A stretch of 64,000 nt of DNA from Bacteroidetes bacterium RIFCSPLOWO2_12_FULL_35_15 (GCA_001769385.1 MEPB01000049.1:124001-188000); one strand, 5' to 3'; shown: positions 24,371 through 33,781, counted from the first letter of the stretch. A program made the numbers and translations. The notes: generated by a model from the letters alone, not told the origin.

Positions 24371-26281
24371 TTATTGCCCAACCCTGATGATCATTTTATT
24401 ATTAATTAAACTTTGCTGATAGGTTTGAATAATCGCTTTTGCTTTGTTCTCCATTTTTTTTGCAATGTCAGCGTTTGTATTAATTAAATTGGTTTGCAAT
24501 AAGCTGTCTGTAGTGTATTTATACAAATAAGTTGCTTTCTCTCCATCAAATTGCAGGGAATAATTATTTTCAAGAAGTTGATACAGATCACTATTGTAAG
24601 TAAGTGCATAATGTTCTGCGGTAGTGTCAAATACGCTTGTTCCAAAAGAAAAATAGGGTTGAGGGTAATTTAGGTAATCAAGTATGGAAGGCATAATGTC
24701 TATTTGTTGTGTTATGGTTGAATCCATTCCTTTTAATTGACCATTGGGTAAATAATAAATGATGGGGATTGCATAATTTCCAACTTTTGAGGTATAAAAA
24801 GGATCGCTCGAAACACCGGTATGATCAGCACAAAAAACAAAAAGGGTATTGTTGTACCAGGGCATTTTTTTAGCTGTTTCAAAGAATTTGCGTAATGAAT
24901 AATCTGTATAACCAATGCTGCGCTCAATTTCCATTGCACCTGATCTGAATTTATCCTTGTATTTATCCGGCACAGGGTAAGGATGATGTGAAGTAAGTGT
25001 AAAAACAGTGGCAAAAAAAGGTTGTTTTTGTTTATTCATTGTATTGGCACTGTATTGCAAAAATTCTTCATCCCAAATCCCCCAATGTCCATCGAAATCT
25101 TCTTCGTTATTATATTCTCTTCGGCCAAAATAATCATCGTATCCGGCAAGGCTGGCAAAAGCATCAAAGCCCATGGTGCCGTTTGTTCCTCCATGAAAAA
25201 AAGCAGAATAATAACCTTGTTTTTTTAAGAGGTTGGATAAACTGTTCATTTGATTGCTTCCGTATGGGGAAGTGATATATGCTTCGTTCATCCAGGTTGG
25301 AATACTTGAAACAATTGCCGGAATTCCTTCCAGGGATTTTTTACCATTTGAAAATCCATTTGGAAATGTTAAACTTTCGGAAATGATTGAATCCAGAAAA
25401 GGGGTATATCCTGTGGCTTTTCCATTTAATGCTCCCACAAATTCTTTTGAAAAACTTTCAAGTGCTATGAGAAAAATATTTAATTTTTTGAAATCTCCTG
25501 GTTGGGCAGCATGCAATGGAGAATAGATCTTTTTTAAATCAGCTTCATTGGAGAAGTAAATAGTTGAGTGAAGGGGTTCCAGATCCAGGGTTTTTAAAAT
25601 AGTAAAAGGGGTACTTACAACCAGAGGTACATACTTTGAATTAGTATACTCACCGGCAGTAACTATACTTATTGGCTTTAATTGAAAACCTCCCCGGTAA
25701 ATAAGTACTGATAATGCAATAGAAATTGAAAATAAAACACTTTGATTGATGTATTGCTGAGCATCCCATTTTAACCTTATTTGTTTGATAATACGATTGT
25801 AAAGATACCCTAAAGCGATAGAGAGTATTATCCAGACAAAAACAACATACCAGTATTCTTTCATAAATAACGGCAGCAAACGCCCCAGGTCGTTGCCTAT
25901 TTTACCTCCAAATAAATGAAATACATCAGCAGTAGTGCGTTTTAAGGTAAATTGAAAATATACCAGATCAACACAATTGGCTATAACAGCAAGGCTATTG
26001 ACAGAAATAAACAACCATTTTAATACTATCCTATACCATTTGTTTTCCCTGAAAGGAAAAGGAATAAGAAAAAGAAGAATAAAAAAGAAATTAGAAAGGA
26101 TAATTACTGAGAGATCGAACCGGATACTAAAAAACATGATTTTAATGAGTTGCCAAAGAGAAAGTTCCTGAAAATAGGAATAGTTGAAACTATAGAAAAG
26201 TAAACGGCATATCGCATAAACAAATAGCAAAAGAGCTATTAGTTTAAGTAATTGCAGTATGTTTTTATTCTTTTCTTGCAT
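24371..26281 (-). CDS. LTA synthase-family membrane sulfatase / phosphoglycerol transferase
   Basis: 636 residues from ATG 26281. About five membrane helices fill residues 10-210, then an alkaline-phosphatase-like sulfatase domain: IFLIALESFSKEF, FSNGKKSLEGIPAIVSS (nucleophile Ser in the GKxS loop), FHGGTNGTMGFDAFA, TLTSHHPYPVP and VFCADHTG. These match the LtaS/OpgB-type metal and nucleophile sites. The likely role is transfer of a phospho-alcohol group to an envelope glycan or lipid outside the inner membrane. The frame extends 31 codons upstream, but that start would run into the terminator at 26373, so 26281 is preferred. Confidence 0.85.
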   Translation of the reverse strand: MQEKNKNILQLLKLIALLLFVYAICRLLFYSFNYSYFQELSLWQLIKIMFFSIRFDLSVIILSNFFFILLFLIPFPFRENKWYRIVLKWLFISVNSLAVIANCVDLVYFQFTLKRTTADVFHLFGGKIGNDLGRLLPLFMKEYWYVVFVWIILSIALGYLYNRIIKQIRLKWDAQQYINQSVLFSISIALSVLIYRGGFQLKPISIVTAGEYTNSKYVPLVVSTPFTILKTLDLEPLHSTIYFSNEADLKKIYSPLHAAQPGDFKKLNIFLIALESFSKEFVGALNGKATGYTPFLDSIISESLTFPNGFSNGKKSLEGIPAIVSSIPTWMNEAYITSPYGSNQMNSLSNLLKKQGYYSAFFHGGTNGTMGFDAFASLAGYDDYFGRREYNNEEDFDGHWGIWDEEFLQYSANTMNKQKQPFFATVFTLTSHHPYPVPDKYKDKFRSGAMEIERSIGYTDYSLRKFFETAKKMPWYNNTLFVFCADHTGVSSDPFYTSKVGNYAIPIIYYLPNGQLKGMDSTITQQIDIMPSILDYLNYPQPYFSFGTSVFDTTAEHYALTYNSDLYQLLENNYSLQFDGEKATYLYKYTTDSLLQTNLINTNADIAKKMENKAKAIIQTYQQSLINNKMIIRVGQ

Positions 26282-26372
26282 AAAATAAGTGGATATGAAT
26301 TTAATTCCTGCCTGATAGCAATCAGTAAGGAATGTAAAAGTAATAAAATTGATGGTTGGATAAGGAAGGAAC

Positions 26373-26407
26373 AAAAAAAGAGTCCCACAATTTGAGGGAC
26401 TCTTTTT
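26373..26407 (-). terminator. Rho-independent terminator of the DUF5011 lipoprotein gene
   Basis: Stem AAAAAGAGTCCC / GGGACTCTTTTT with an A run on one side and T run on the other, 16 bp beyond the stop codon of the minus-strand lipoprotein gene. Confidence 0.8.
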
Positions 26408-26422
26408 ATATAAATAAAATTA

Positions 26423-27106
26423 TTATTGTTTTACGAATGTAGCAACTACACCGGTACGAGTTCCTGTGCAAGGAGCAACTTTAGCATCATTGTAAGTAAG
26501 GGTAAAACCATTTGATGTGATTGTACCGGAACCGTCAGTTTGACGGGAGTGAACATCACATGTAGCTGTACCAGACCCAACGTTAGCAATCGTTTGAGAA
26601 GGAATAGAAATAGTGGTTCCTGTAACCATCATGTAAACAGCATTGTTATCATAATCACCTAATCTGTTTGTGTTAACACGGAAATTTACTGTTGTGGATG
26701 CTGTAACGGTAAATGGTTTTGCCGGATTGTAGGAATATGGACCTAGAATATCAACTTCAGAAGCAGTATAAGTTCCTTCTAAAGCATCAGCAGCATTTCT
26801 TACAGTTACGGTAATTGATGCAGTGCCTTCATTTCCTGCAGCATCTGTTGCAGTATAGGTAATAACATAAACGCCTGTAAGGTTTACATTTACAACATCT
26901 CCACCGGTAACAGTAGTAAGCACCCCGTCTTTATCATCCTCAGCAGTAGCACCTAATTCAGTATATGAGCCTTGTAAAAAAATTGTTTGACTAGCACCAT
27001 TTGGTGTAACAACAGGAGCTGTAGTATCATCTTTTTTACACCCTGTAAAAATAGCAGCACTTGCGATCAGAGCAATTGCTGTTAAACTTAAAATGTTCTT
27101 TTTCAT
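26423..27106 (-). CDS. Surface lipoprotein with DUF5011/HYR-like Ig domain
   Basis: 227 residues. Lipoprotein signal ends AAIFTGCKKDD. Residues ~30-105 form an Ig-like domain of the DUF5011 type: TPNGASQTIFLQGSYTELGATAEDDKDGVL and GVYVITYTATDAAGNEGTASITVTV. Residues ~108-227 are a beta-rich domain of the BT_2262-like kind (LEGTYTASEVD, NNAVYMMVTGTTISIP). Probably an outer-membrane surface lipoprotein binding a glycan or protein; ligand unknown. It is divergent from the small Ala-rich lipoprotein gene. Confidence 0.8.
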   Translation of the reverse strand: MKKNILSLTAIALIASAAIFTGCKKDDTTAPVVTPNGASQTIFLQGSYTELGATAEDDKDGVLTTVTGGDVVNVNLTGVYVITYTATDAAGNEGTASITVTVRNAADALEGTYTASEVDILGPYSYNPAKPFTVTASTTVNFRVNTNRLGDYDNNAVYMMVTGTTISIPSQTIANVGSGTATCDVHSRQTDGSGTITSNGFTLTYNDAKVAPCTGTRTGVVATFVKQ

Positions 27107-27193
27107 GTTTAGTGGTTTAGTTATTAATACTTAGTTGTTTACTTATTAATTTTTTGCGGAAACAAAGATAGAAAATTTATTTTATCAAATAAA

Positions 27194-27223
27194 TTGTCAG
27201 TTATTTAAAATAATATACTTTTG
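27194..27223 (+). promoter_or_regulatory. Predicted Bacteroidetes-type promoter of the Ala-rich lipoprotein gene
   Basis: TTG at 27194-27196 and TACTTTTG at 27216-27223 with 19 bases between them match the phylum's consensus. ATG follows 33 bases later at 27256. Confidence 0.7.
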
Positions 27224-27255
27224 CAGCGGTTAACCAATAAAAAACTAAAATCAAA

Positions 27256-27585
27256 ATGAAAAAAGTATTTACACTAGTTGCTGTAGCTGCAATGTTTACA
27301 TTTGTAGCTTGCGGTCCATCAGCTGAAGAAAAAGCTGCTGCAGAAAAGAAAATTGCTGACTCAACTGCTAATTACGTTGCTGCAGAAGCTGCAAAAGTAC
27401 AAGCGATTGCTGACTCAACTGCTGCTTATGCTACTGCAGAAGCTGCAAAAGCACAAGCTACCGCTGATTCACTTGCTGCTGCTTTAGAAGCTGCAAAATC
27501 AAAAGGAAAAACTGCTCCTAAAGCAAAAACTATTCAGGAGAAAACAAAAGAAGAAGCTAAAAAAGCTACTGGAGGAAGAGGTTAA
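27256..27585 (+). CDS. Small Ala-rich coiled-coil lipoprotein
   Basis: 109 residues. Signal with lipobox FTFVACG, then two nearly perfect 18-residue units starting ADSTA (ADSTANYVAAEAAKVQAI, ADSTAAYATAEAAKAQAT), a third partial one (ADSLAAALEAAKS) and a Lys/Glu-rich tail. It should form a long amphipathic helix or coiled coil anchored in a membrane, like a murein-lipoprotein-type spacer. Strong promoter and terminator and very biased Ala/Lys codon choice (GCT, AAA) suggest high expression. A role as a peptidoglycan or outer-membrane tether is inference. Confidence 0.8.
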   Translation: MKKVFTLVAVAAMFTFVACGPSAEEKAAAEKKIADSTANYVAAEAAKVQAIADSTAAYATAEAAKAQATADSLAAALEAAKSKGKTAPKAKTIQEKTKEEAKKATGGRG

Positions 27586-27593
27586 TTCTCAAT

Positions 27594-27629
27594 AAAAAAA
27601 AGCTGTCTCTTTGGAGGCAGCTTTTTTTT
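27594..27629 (+). terminator. Bidirectional rho-independent terminator
   Basis: Stem AAGCTGTCTC / GGAGGCAGCTT (one G-T pair) with a TTT loop, eight A before and eight T after. It ends the Ala-rich lipoprotein gene and could also stop readthrough from the convergent PgpH-like gene. Confidence 0.85.
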
Positions 27630-27649
27630 GTTCAATTTTTTTGTATAGC

Positions 27650-27682
27650 CCTCTCCCTTGTGGGGAGAGGATTAAGGAGAGG
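27650..27682. repeat. CCTCTCCC/GGGGAGAGG intergenic hairpin
   Basis: CCTCTCCC (27650-27657) pairs with GGGGAGAGG (27662-27670) over a four-base spacer, followed by a third related string GGAGAGGGG. It lies between two convergent genes. Similar strings are common in bacterial intergenic DNA; role unknown. Confidence 0.5.
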
Positions 27683-27699
27683 GGCGTTGTTTTCTATTT

Positions 27700-29766
27700 C
27701 TATCTCGGATATTCCACCCTTACATGATACACATTCATTAATTTTTTCTTGAATATTTTTTTGAGTGTGTTAATGTCTTTAAAAGTGATATCGGAATTTA
27801 CAAATTGATTTTGTGCCACCTGTGCATTAATGATTTCTTCTACCAAATTATCGATACTATCCGAATTATATACTTTTAAACTGCGTGAAGCTGCTTCTAC
27901 GGAGTCTGCCATCATTAGTACTGCCGTTTCTTTAGAAAAAGGAATCGGACCCGGATAATGAAATTTAGCTTCATTAATTTTTTCATCAGGAAAAGCTTTT
28001 AAGAAAGAGCGAAAGAAATAAGCAGTTATTGTAGTTCCATGATGTGTTCGGATGAAATCAATTATTTGCTCCGGTAAATTATGCTTTTTTGCAATTTCAA
28101 CTCCTTTTAAAACATGGCCAATAATGATAGCGGCACTTTCATCAAAATTTAATTCATCATGGGGATTAATTCCGTTTGCCTGATTTTCAATAAAGTACAT
28201 AGGCATTTCCATCTTCCCGATATCATGATACAAGGCTCCGGCTCTCACGAGCAACGTATTTCCTCCGATAGTGTAAATGGCAGATTCCGCCAGATTGGCT
28301 ACTTGCAACGAATGTTGAAATGTACCGGGAGCACGGGAAGCAAATTCACGTAAAAGTTTTTTATTGGTGTCGGATAATTCAAGCAAGGAGACATCAGAAA
28401 TAAATCCAAATAATTTTTCGAAAACAAAGATCAATGGATAAGAAAACAGTGTAAACATGGCGCTGATGCCAAACCAGGCAAAATCTCGACCTGTTAGCAC
28501 ATCACTTCCGCCTTCTTGAATGATTGTTATAGCAAGGTATGCGACACTATAGGTTAAAAATATTAAGGTGGCAGAGATAAAAATTTGTGAACGGTTACGC
28601 ATGTTCACAATACTGAAAATAGCTACCATTCCAGCTATCAATTGAATAAAAGCGAACTCGAATCGGTTAGGTGCTAAAAATGAAATAATAAGTACAGTTA
28701 CCAAATGAACAAAAAGAGCTACACGTGTATCATAAAATGCACGAATGATGATAGGTAAAATACAAAAGGGTAATAAATAAATGCTGAATGATTGCGAATT
28801 TAGAGCCAAACGAGCCATCAGCACCTGAAGAATAATTAATATAAGAATGAAAGTTATTTTGGTGTTATCTAAAAAAATATCTTTACGGAAGAAAGCCAGA
28901 AAAACAATCAGGACCGATAAACAGATAGAGATAATTAAAATATGTCCGATCAAAATAAATAAATAGCTGCCTGTCCCACCTGATTGTTCTTCATAAACAG
29001 CTTTTAAGGATTCCAGAATCTGGAATTTAGAAGCATCAATTATTTCTCCTTTAGAAACTATACTTTGATCTTTAAGGATAATATCCCGGGAAGGCGATAC
29101 ATCCTCCAGGGCTTGTTTTAGCACTTTATCGGTAGTTTCCTTATCGAAAAAAATAGAATGATCAATACAATTTTCAAGGAGTGTTGAAAGAAATTTTGCA
29201 TCGATTTTTTTTTCGTTAAAACTGAGTTGGCTTTGCATATAGTCGTAAGCCGAATTAATAGTATAAAAATCATTCAATTCGCGCTCTTCTGAAACATTGT
29301 TATTCAGAATGTAAAGCGAAAAATCAGAAGGTTTGTTTTCAATAATTTCGGTGGGCTTAATGATACCTTTTCCATAAATAGAATCTATTATAGAAGTTCC
29401 TATGCTTTTTGTTTTTTCTTTTAAGAGTTTGCTTTTTTTAGTATCCCATTTTTCTTCAAACTCTTTTCCAAATTTTTCTTTATTTTTTTTGATAGTTGTA
29501 TTATCAATTTTAAAATAAGGCTTTGCATTTTTGTTTATTTCGGCTTTTTCGGTGCTTAACTCTTCATTTGATTTTTTTATTGAAAAATCAAAAGGGGCGA
29601 TCAGATCTTCATGATACCATGGTTTTCCTTTTAAATTATGGAATTCATATTTGAATTTTCCTTGCTTTGGAAAAATATACACAATGGTAGAAATAGCAAG
29701 AAGTAAAAGAATGCCTTTGTAAATTTCGGGATGACTGTGACGAATAAATGAAAGTACTTTTTTCAC
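27700..29766 (-). CDS. 7TM-HD phosphodiesterase, PgpH/YqfF-like
   Basis: 688 residues. N-terminal membrane helix (~17-36), an extracytoplasmic 7TMR-HDED region (~40-270), seven closely spaced membrane helices (~270-460), and a cytoplasmic HD domain (~480-640) with FQHSLQVANLAES, ALYHDIGKMEMP (HD pair), GHVLKGVEIAKKHNLPEQIIDFIRTHHG. PgpH of Listeria, which has this architecture, hydrolyses cyclic di-AMP; the same substrate is likely here. The architecture is complete and the start ATG is well supported by the signal-anchor. Confidence 0.9.
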   Translation of the reverse strand: MKKVLSFIRHSHPEIYKGILLLLAISTIVYIFPKQGKFKYEFHNLKGKPWYHEDLIAPFDFSIKKSNEELSTEKAEINKNAKPYFKIDNTTIKKNKEKFGKEFEEKWDTKKSKLLKEKTKSIGTSIIDSIYGKGIIKPTEIIENKPSDFSLYILNNNVSEERELNDFYTINSAYDYMQSQLSFNEKKIDAKFLSTLLENCIDHSIFFDKETTDKVLKQALEDVSPSRDIILKDQSIVSKGEIIDASKFQILESLKAVYEEQSGGTGSYLFILIGHILIISICLSVLIVFLAFFRKDIFLDNTKITFILILIILQVLMARLALNSQSFSIYLLPFCILPIIIRAFYDTRVALFVHLVTVLIISFLAPNRFEFAFIQLIAGMVAIFSIVNMRNRSQIFISATLIFLTYSVAYLAITIIQEGGSDVLTGRDFAWFGISAMFTLFSYPLIFVFEKLFGFISDVSLLELSDTNKKLLREFASRAPGTFQHSLQVANLAESAIYTIGGNTLLVRAGALYHDIGKMEMPMYFIENQANGINPHDELNFDESAAIIIGHVLKGVEIAKKHNLPEQIIDFIRTHHGTTITAYFFRSFLKAFPDEKINEAKFHYPGPIPFSKETAVLMMADSVEAASRSLKVYNSDSIDNLVEEIINAQVAQNQFVNSDITFKDINTLKKIFKKKLMNVYHVRVEYPR

Positions 29767-29987
29767 GTTTAAATAATTTATATGCGAAAATATAAATTAT
29801 TAAGACTTGTTTTGTTTTTTAATTTCTTTGTACACCTTTCTAATCACGAATATTTTTGTTATATTATCATAATTGAAAAATCCTATTTTCAAGTCGCTTT
29901 AAAAAAATGCTTAAAATCATTCTAATTTGTCATGAATAAGGTTAAATTTGGATCAATTTTTATAAAAACAATATAATCAATACAAAA

Positions 29988-31166
29988 ATGAAAGAAGTAT
30001 ATATTATTTCAGCAGTTCGTACGCCAATAGGAAGTTTTGGCGGAGCATTTACAGGCATTTCTGCAACAAAATTAGGTGCAGCTGCTATTAAGGGCGCATT
30101 GGCAAAAGCCGGTTTGGATGGAAAAGAAGTTCAGGAAGTTTATATGGGAAGCGTTTTACAGGCAAATCTTGGTCAGGCTCCTGCTCGCCAGGCTGCTATG
30201 TTTGCCGGTTTACCAAATACAGTGCATTGTACAACCATTAACAAAGTGTGTGCATCCGGCATGAAAGCAATTATGATTGGTGCTCAAAGTATTATGTGTG
30301 GTGATGCTGATGTGGTTGTTGCTGGTGGTATGGAAAACATGAGCCAGGTTCCTTATTATTCTGAAAACATGCGTTGGGGAAATAAATACGGAAATGTAAC
30401 TATGGTTGATGGTTTAGCGAAAGATGGTTTGTTAGATGTTTATAACAACTATCCGATGGGTAATGCTGCTGATCTTTGTGCCAAAGAATGTAATATATCC
30501 CGGGAAGAGCAGGATGCGTTTGCGATAGAATCCTACAAACGTTCACAAGCTGCATGGGCAGCAGGGAAATTCAATGACGAAATTGTACCTGTTGAAATTC
30601 CACAACGCAAAGGTGATCCAATATTAATGAAGGAAGACGAAGAATATAAAAATGTTCGTTTCGATAAAATTCCTGAATTAAAACCTGCATTTACAAAAGA
30701 GGGTACTGCAACAGCTGCTAATTCCTCAACAATGAATGATGGCGCGGCAGCACTTGTGTTGATGAGCAAAGAAAAAGCAGAAAAATTAGGATTGAAACCA
30801 ATTGCTATTCTTCGCGGATCTGCTGATGCAGAACAAGCACCGGAATGGTTCACTACGACACCTTCCATTGCAGTTCCGAGAGCAATTGCAAAAGCAGGCT
30901 TGAAAATAGAGGACATTAATTATTTCGAATTGAATGAAGCATTTTCTGTTGTCGGAATCGTGAACATGCAAAAAATGAAATTAGATGCAAGTAAAGTAAA
31001 TGTGAATGGTGGAGCAGTTTCATTAGGACATCCATTGGGTTGTTCAGGTGCTCGTATCATCGTTACATTAATTCATGTATTAAAACAAAATAAAGCAAAA
31101 TATGGTGCTGCCGGAATTTGCAATGGTGGCGGTGGAGCAAGTGCTGTGGTTGTGGAAGTAGTGTAA
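29988..31166 (+). CDS. Acetyl-CoA C-acyltransferase (thiolase)
   Basis: 392 residues, full length for thiolase II. Nucleophile C88 in NKVCASGMKA, catalytic His in GGAVSLGHPLGCSGAR, and the second Cys in GICNGGGGASA, with VVAGGMENMSQVPYY and ELNEAFSVV also conserved. It condenses two acetyl-CoA or cleaves 3-ketoacyl-CoA. It stands alone rather than beside a beta-oxidation operon, which does not decide the direction. A TAAATTTG box at 29943-29950 could be its -7 element, but the nearest TTTG is only 13 bases upstream. Confidence 0.95.
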   Translation: MKEVYIISAVRTPIGSFGGAFTGISATKLGAAAIKGALAKAGLDGKEVQEVYMGSVLQANLGQAPARQAAMFAGLPNTVHCTTINKVCASGMKAIMIGAQSIMCGDADVVVAGGMENMSQVPYYSENMRWGNKYGNVTMVDGLAKDGLLDVYNNYPMGNAADLCAKECNISREEQDAFAIESYKRSQAAWAAGKFNDEIVPVEIPQRKGDPILMKEDEEYKNVRFDKIPELKPAFTKEGTATAANSSTMNDGAAALVLMSKEKAEKLGLKPIAILRGSADAEQAPEWFTTTPSIAVPRAIAKAGLKIEDINYFELNEAFSVVGIVNMQKMKLDASKVNVNGGAVSLGHPLGCSGARIIVTLIHVLKQNKAKYGAAGICNGGGGASAVVVEVV

Positions 31167-31194
31167 GGCATTCATTCTTGTGCTTCTTAACGAC

Positions 31195-31326
31195 TGTCAG
31201 TTCGAGTATTTCTGAAGTGATAACGAAAGAAATGTATCGAGAACATATTGCGTAGAATGGATTTTTATTTGCAAATTGTTCTCGATACAATTCTCCTCCT
31301 TTGTCGTAGAATTACTCGAACTGACA
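31195..31326. repeat. 132-bp head-to-head palindromic element
   Basis: Two nested exact inverted repeats: TGTCAGTTCGAGTA (31195-31208) with TACTCGAACTGACA (31313-31326), and TGTATCGAGAACA (31233-31245) with TGTTCTCGATACA (31277-31289). It fills the gap between thiolase and the NlpC/P60 gene. Each half resembles one arm of the tandem repeat at 20471-20737. Confidence 0.8.
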
Positions 31327-31361
31327 TTGGTGAAAAAACTTGATTTCTTATTCGAAAATAA

Positions 31362-32138
31362 ATGTACGGAATCTGTAATTTAAGTATTGTACCCTGCCGG
31401 AAGGAACCATTCGACAGAAGCGAAATGACCACCCAGCTTTTGTTTGGTGATTATTTTCGTGTGCTTGAAATACAAGGTAATTGGTGTCATATAAAAATTG
31501 CATATGATAATTACGAATGCTGGATAGATAAAAAACAATTCTTACCAATTGCTTATCATACCTATGATATTTTAAATTCGACTGAAACATTTTGTTCAAA
31601 CGAATTGATCCAGATCATTACGGATACTAAAACAAATACTCTTTTCCCGATTGTTATAGGTAGTACACTTCCCAATTTTGATAATGGCGAATGTGCCGTT
31701 GAAAATTCAATGTATTCCTATGATGGTGCTTTTATAAATGGGGAATTACCTTTTACAAAAGTCGGGATCATTGAAACGGCCATGATGTATCTTAACTCAC
31801 CTTATTTATGGGGAGGTAAAACTCCTTTTGGAATCGATTGCAGTGGTTTTACACAAATGGTTTTTAAACTTAACGGAATAAAAATTAAGCGTGATGCATA
31901 TCAGCAAGCCGAACAAGGAGAAACATTAAGTTTTGTGGAAGAATCAGAAGCCGGGGATCTTGCTTTTTTTGATAATGAAGAAGGTAAGATTGTGCATGTA
32001 GGGATTGTATTGGATAATAATAAAATTATTCATGCCTCAGGTAAAGTACGTATTGATGGCTTTGATCATCAGGGCATTTTTAATAACGACAAAAAAGATT
32101 ATTCTCACCGGTTGAGATTGCTGAAGAGGATTGTTTAG
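31362..32138 (+). CDS. SH3-domain NlpC/P60 (C40) cell-wall endopeptidase
   Basis: 258 residues without an obvious signal peptide. Residues 1-60 are an SH3-like domain (GICNLSIVPCRKEP, QLLFGDYFRVLEIQGNW); residues ~130-258 are the C40 domain with nucleophile C160 in PFGIDCSGFTQM, then GDLAFFDNEEGKIVHVGIVL (catalytic His) and NKIIHASG (third residue). This is the common Bacteroidetes form of gamma-D-glutamyl-diamino acid peptidase, acting on peptidoglycan peptides. Lack of a signal peptide suggests cytoplasmic recycling of muropeptides. It overlaps the convergent SanA-like gene by 4 bp. Confidence 0.9.
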   Translation: MYGICNLSIVPCRKEPFDRSEMTTQLLFGDYFRVLEIQGNWCHIKIAYDNYECWIDKKQFLPIAYHTYDILNSTETFCSNELIQIITDTKTNTLFPIVIGSTLPNFDNGECAVENSMYSYDGAFINGELPFTKVGIIETAMMYLNSPYLWGGKTPFGIDCSGFTQMVFKLNGIKIKRDAYQQAEQGETLSFVEESEAGDLAFFDNEEGKIVHVGIVLDNNKIIHASGKVRIDGFDHQGIFNNDKKDYSHRLRLLKRIV

Positions 32139-32800
32139 GATTTTATCTTCACTTCTGCCCCCAAAAAATGTGGCTGTTTGTGTAATACATATAAATCCAA
32201 TACCGCTTTGAATTTGGCGAAGTATTCACGGATCCGGACTTTCAAAGAAAATGAATCAGGAACATCTTTCGCATTAAATGCAACTACATTCATATCATAA
32301 TAATTGCCAATAAAAACAGCACGTTGATTATGAAATGCCTGTGAAATAACGGTTACATCTTTTTGTCCGAAAACCTTTAACCCTCTTACCATCGAATCTA
32401 ATGTCCTGAATCCTGCATAATCCAACGTAATACAAGAGTCGGGAACACCTTGTTCGATCAAAGCATCACGCATATCTGTTGCTTCATCATATTCTTTTTT
32501 GTGATTATCACCACTAACAATAATGTGTTTTATTTTTCCTGTTTTATACAATGCTGCAGCTGCTTGAATACGGTATTTGAAAAATAAATTTTCATGTCCA
32601 TTACGTAATGTTTTGCTAGCGCCTAATAAAATAGCAACATCGTTTTTAGGAATTAAATTTACATCCGTATAGAGTTGCTTTTTTGTGCTTTTTATGATCC
32701 AGTAATTACTTAAAAAAACAGAAATACTAATTAGAAAGAGCAGGAGGGAAGACCACTTTAGGATTTGTTTGAAAGAAATATTTTTTATTTTATTGATCAT
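32135..32800 (-). CDS. SanA/YdcF/ElyC family (DUF218) membrane-anchored protein
   Basis: 221 residues. One N-terminal membrane helix (SSLLLFLISISVFLSNYWII), then the DUF218 fold: VAILLGASKTLRNGHENLFFKYRIQAAAALY, HIIVSGDNHKKEYDEATDMRDALIEQGVP and ITLDYAGFRTLDSMVR. SanA is linked to vancomycin resistance and envelope barrier function in enteric bacteria; the biochemical reaction is unknown. The gene sits 18 bp downstream of an outer-membrane protein on the same strand. Confidence 0.85.
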   Translation of the reverse strand: MINKIKNISFKQILKWSSLLLFLISISVFLSNYWIIKSTKKQLYTDVNLIPKNDVAILLGASKTLRNGHENLFFKYRIQAAAALYKTGKIKHIIVSGDNHKKEYDEATDMRDALIEQGVPDSCITLDYAGFRTLDSMVRGLKVFGQKDVTVISQAFHNQRAVFIGNYYDMNVVAFNAKDVPDSFSLKVRIREYFAKFKAVLDLYVLHKQPHFLGAEVKIKS

Positions 32801-32818
32801 CTTTTTATTTCGGCCGGG

Positions 32819-33781
32819 TTATTTTAATATTTTATAAAGTGCAAAAGATAAACCGACATTGATATAAGTTCCGCTCCAATTAACAATCACCTGGTCATCG
32901 TTGGCAATCGGGTTCACATTAAATGAAGCATAACCTGTTTTGCTTGTCGTACTTTTGTGGAATTCTTTCACTTTCATAAATCTTTGACCAACACGCAGAC
33001 TTGCTATAATTCTTTTTGAAATTATCCAATCGAGTCCGGTTGCCAGGTGTGCAGTTATTTTACTTGTTCCTGACACTTTGTAACTTGTGTCATATATTTT
33101 GATAAATCCTCCCATATTCCCCATTTCTATTCCTGGGTCAAACATGAGCAATAAGTTTTTCTTGTGGTTTAGGGTATGGCCATAAAAAAACATGATATTC
33201 ATATAGAACATTTTTAATTTTATTTCGTTGGCGCCATAGTAATAATTGGAAACATGAATAGCATCCGATGGTGTAAATAAAAGCTGTAGCGCTCCTCCGA
33301 ACCAGTTTCGTTTGTTGCCATCCAATGCAGTTCCGAATCCCAGGTTGAAGGCATAACTACTTTTGTTCCCGGCCATTTCGAGGCGATTATCATTATTCCA
33401 AAATCTCCAGAAAAGTTTAAGGTTATCATCTTCATTTCTATTGCCATAATTTCCACTCACACCAAAAGTAAATCTCATTGAGGAAACTGAACCAGCAGCT
33501 TTTAATGATTCTTTTTCCTGCTTTTTAATGCTTTCGGGATCATATTTCGAGTAATCAATTACGGCTCCGTTCGTATAGTGTATAGATGCTATATCCGTAA
33601 TAAAAACAGAGTAAATGGCAACTGATTCAGGAGGAGTTGTTTTTTTATATTTTAATTCAACTTCTCCTTTTTCAATAATTTCAACAGGAATTGTTGTGCC
33701 ATTTTTCATAAAAAGCGTATCCTGTGCAAGAAGATTAGTTGAGAAAAATAAAAGCGAAAAACAGAAAAATAGTGCTTTCAT
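32819..33781 (-). CDS. Predicted outer-membrane beta-barrel protein
   Basis: 320 residues from ATG 33781 (an upstream ATG at 33802 would put seven residues before the signal peptide). Signal MKALFFCFSLLFFSTNLLAQ, then a small beta domain (DTLFMKNGTTIPVEIIEKGEVELKYKK) of a kind often found before Bacteroidetes barrels, and about ten amphipathic strands ending GTYINVGLSFALYKILK. No known family recognised. The N-terminal domain may face the periplasm. Confidence 0.7.
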   Translation of the reverse strand: MKALFFCFSLLFFSTNLLAQDTLFMKNGTTIPVEIIEKGEVELKYKKTTPPESVAIYSVFITDIASIHYTNGAVIDYSKYDPESIKKQEKESLKAAGSVSSMRFTFGVSGNYGNRNEDDNLKLFWRFWNNDNRLEMAGNKSSYAFNLGFGTALDGNKRNWFGGALQLLFTPSDAIHVSNYYYGANEIKLKMFYMNIMFFYGHTLNHKKNLLLMFDPGIEMGNMGGFIKIYDTSYKVSGTSKITAHLATGLDWIISKRIIASLRVGQRFMKVKEFHKSTTSKTGYASFNVNPIANDDQVIVNWSGTYINVGLSFALYKILK

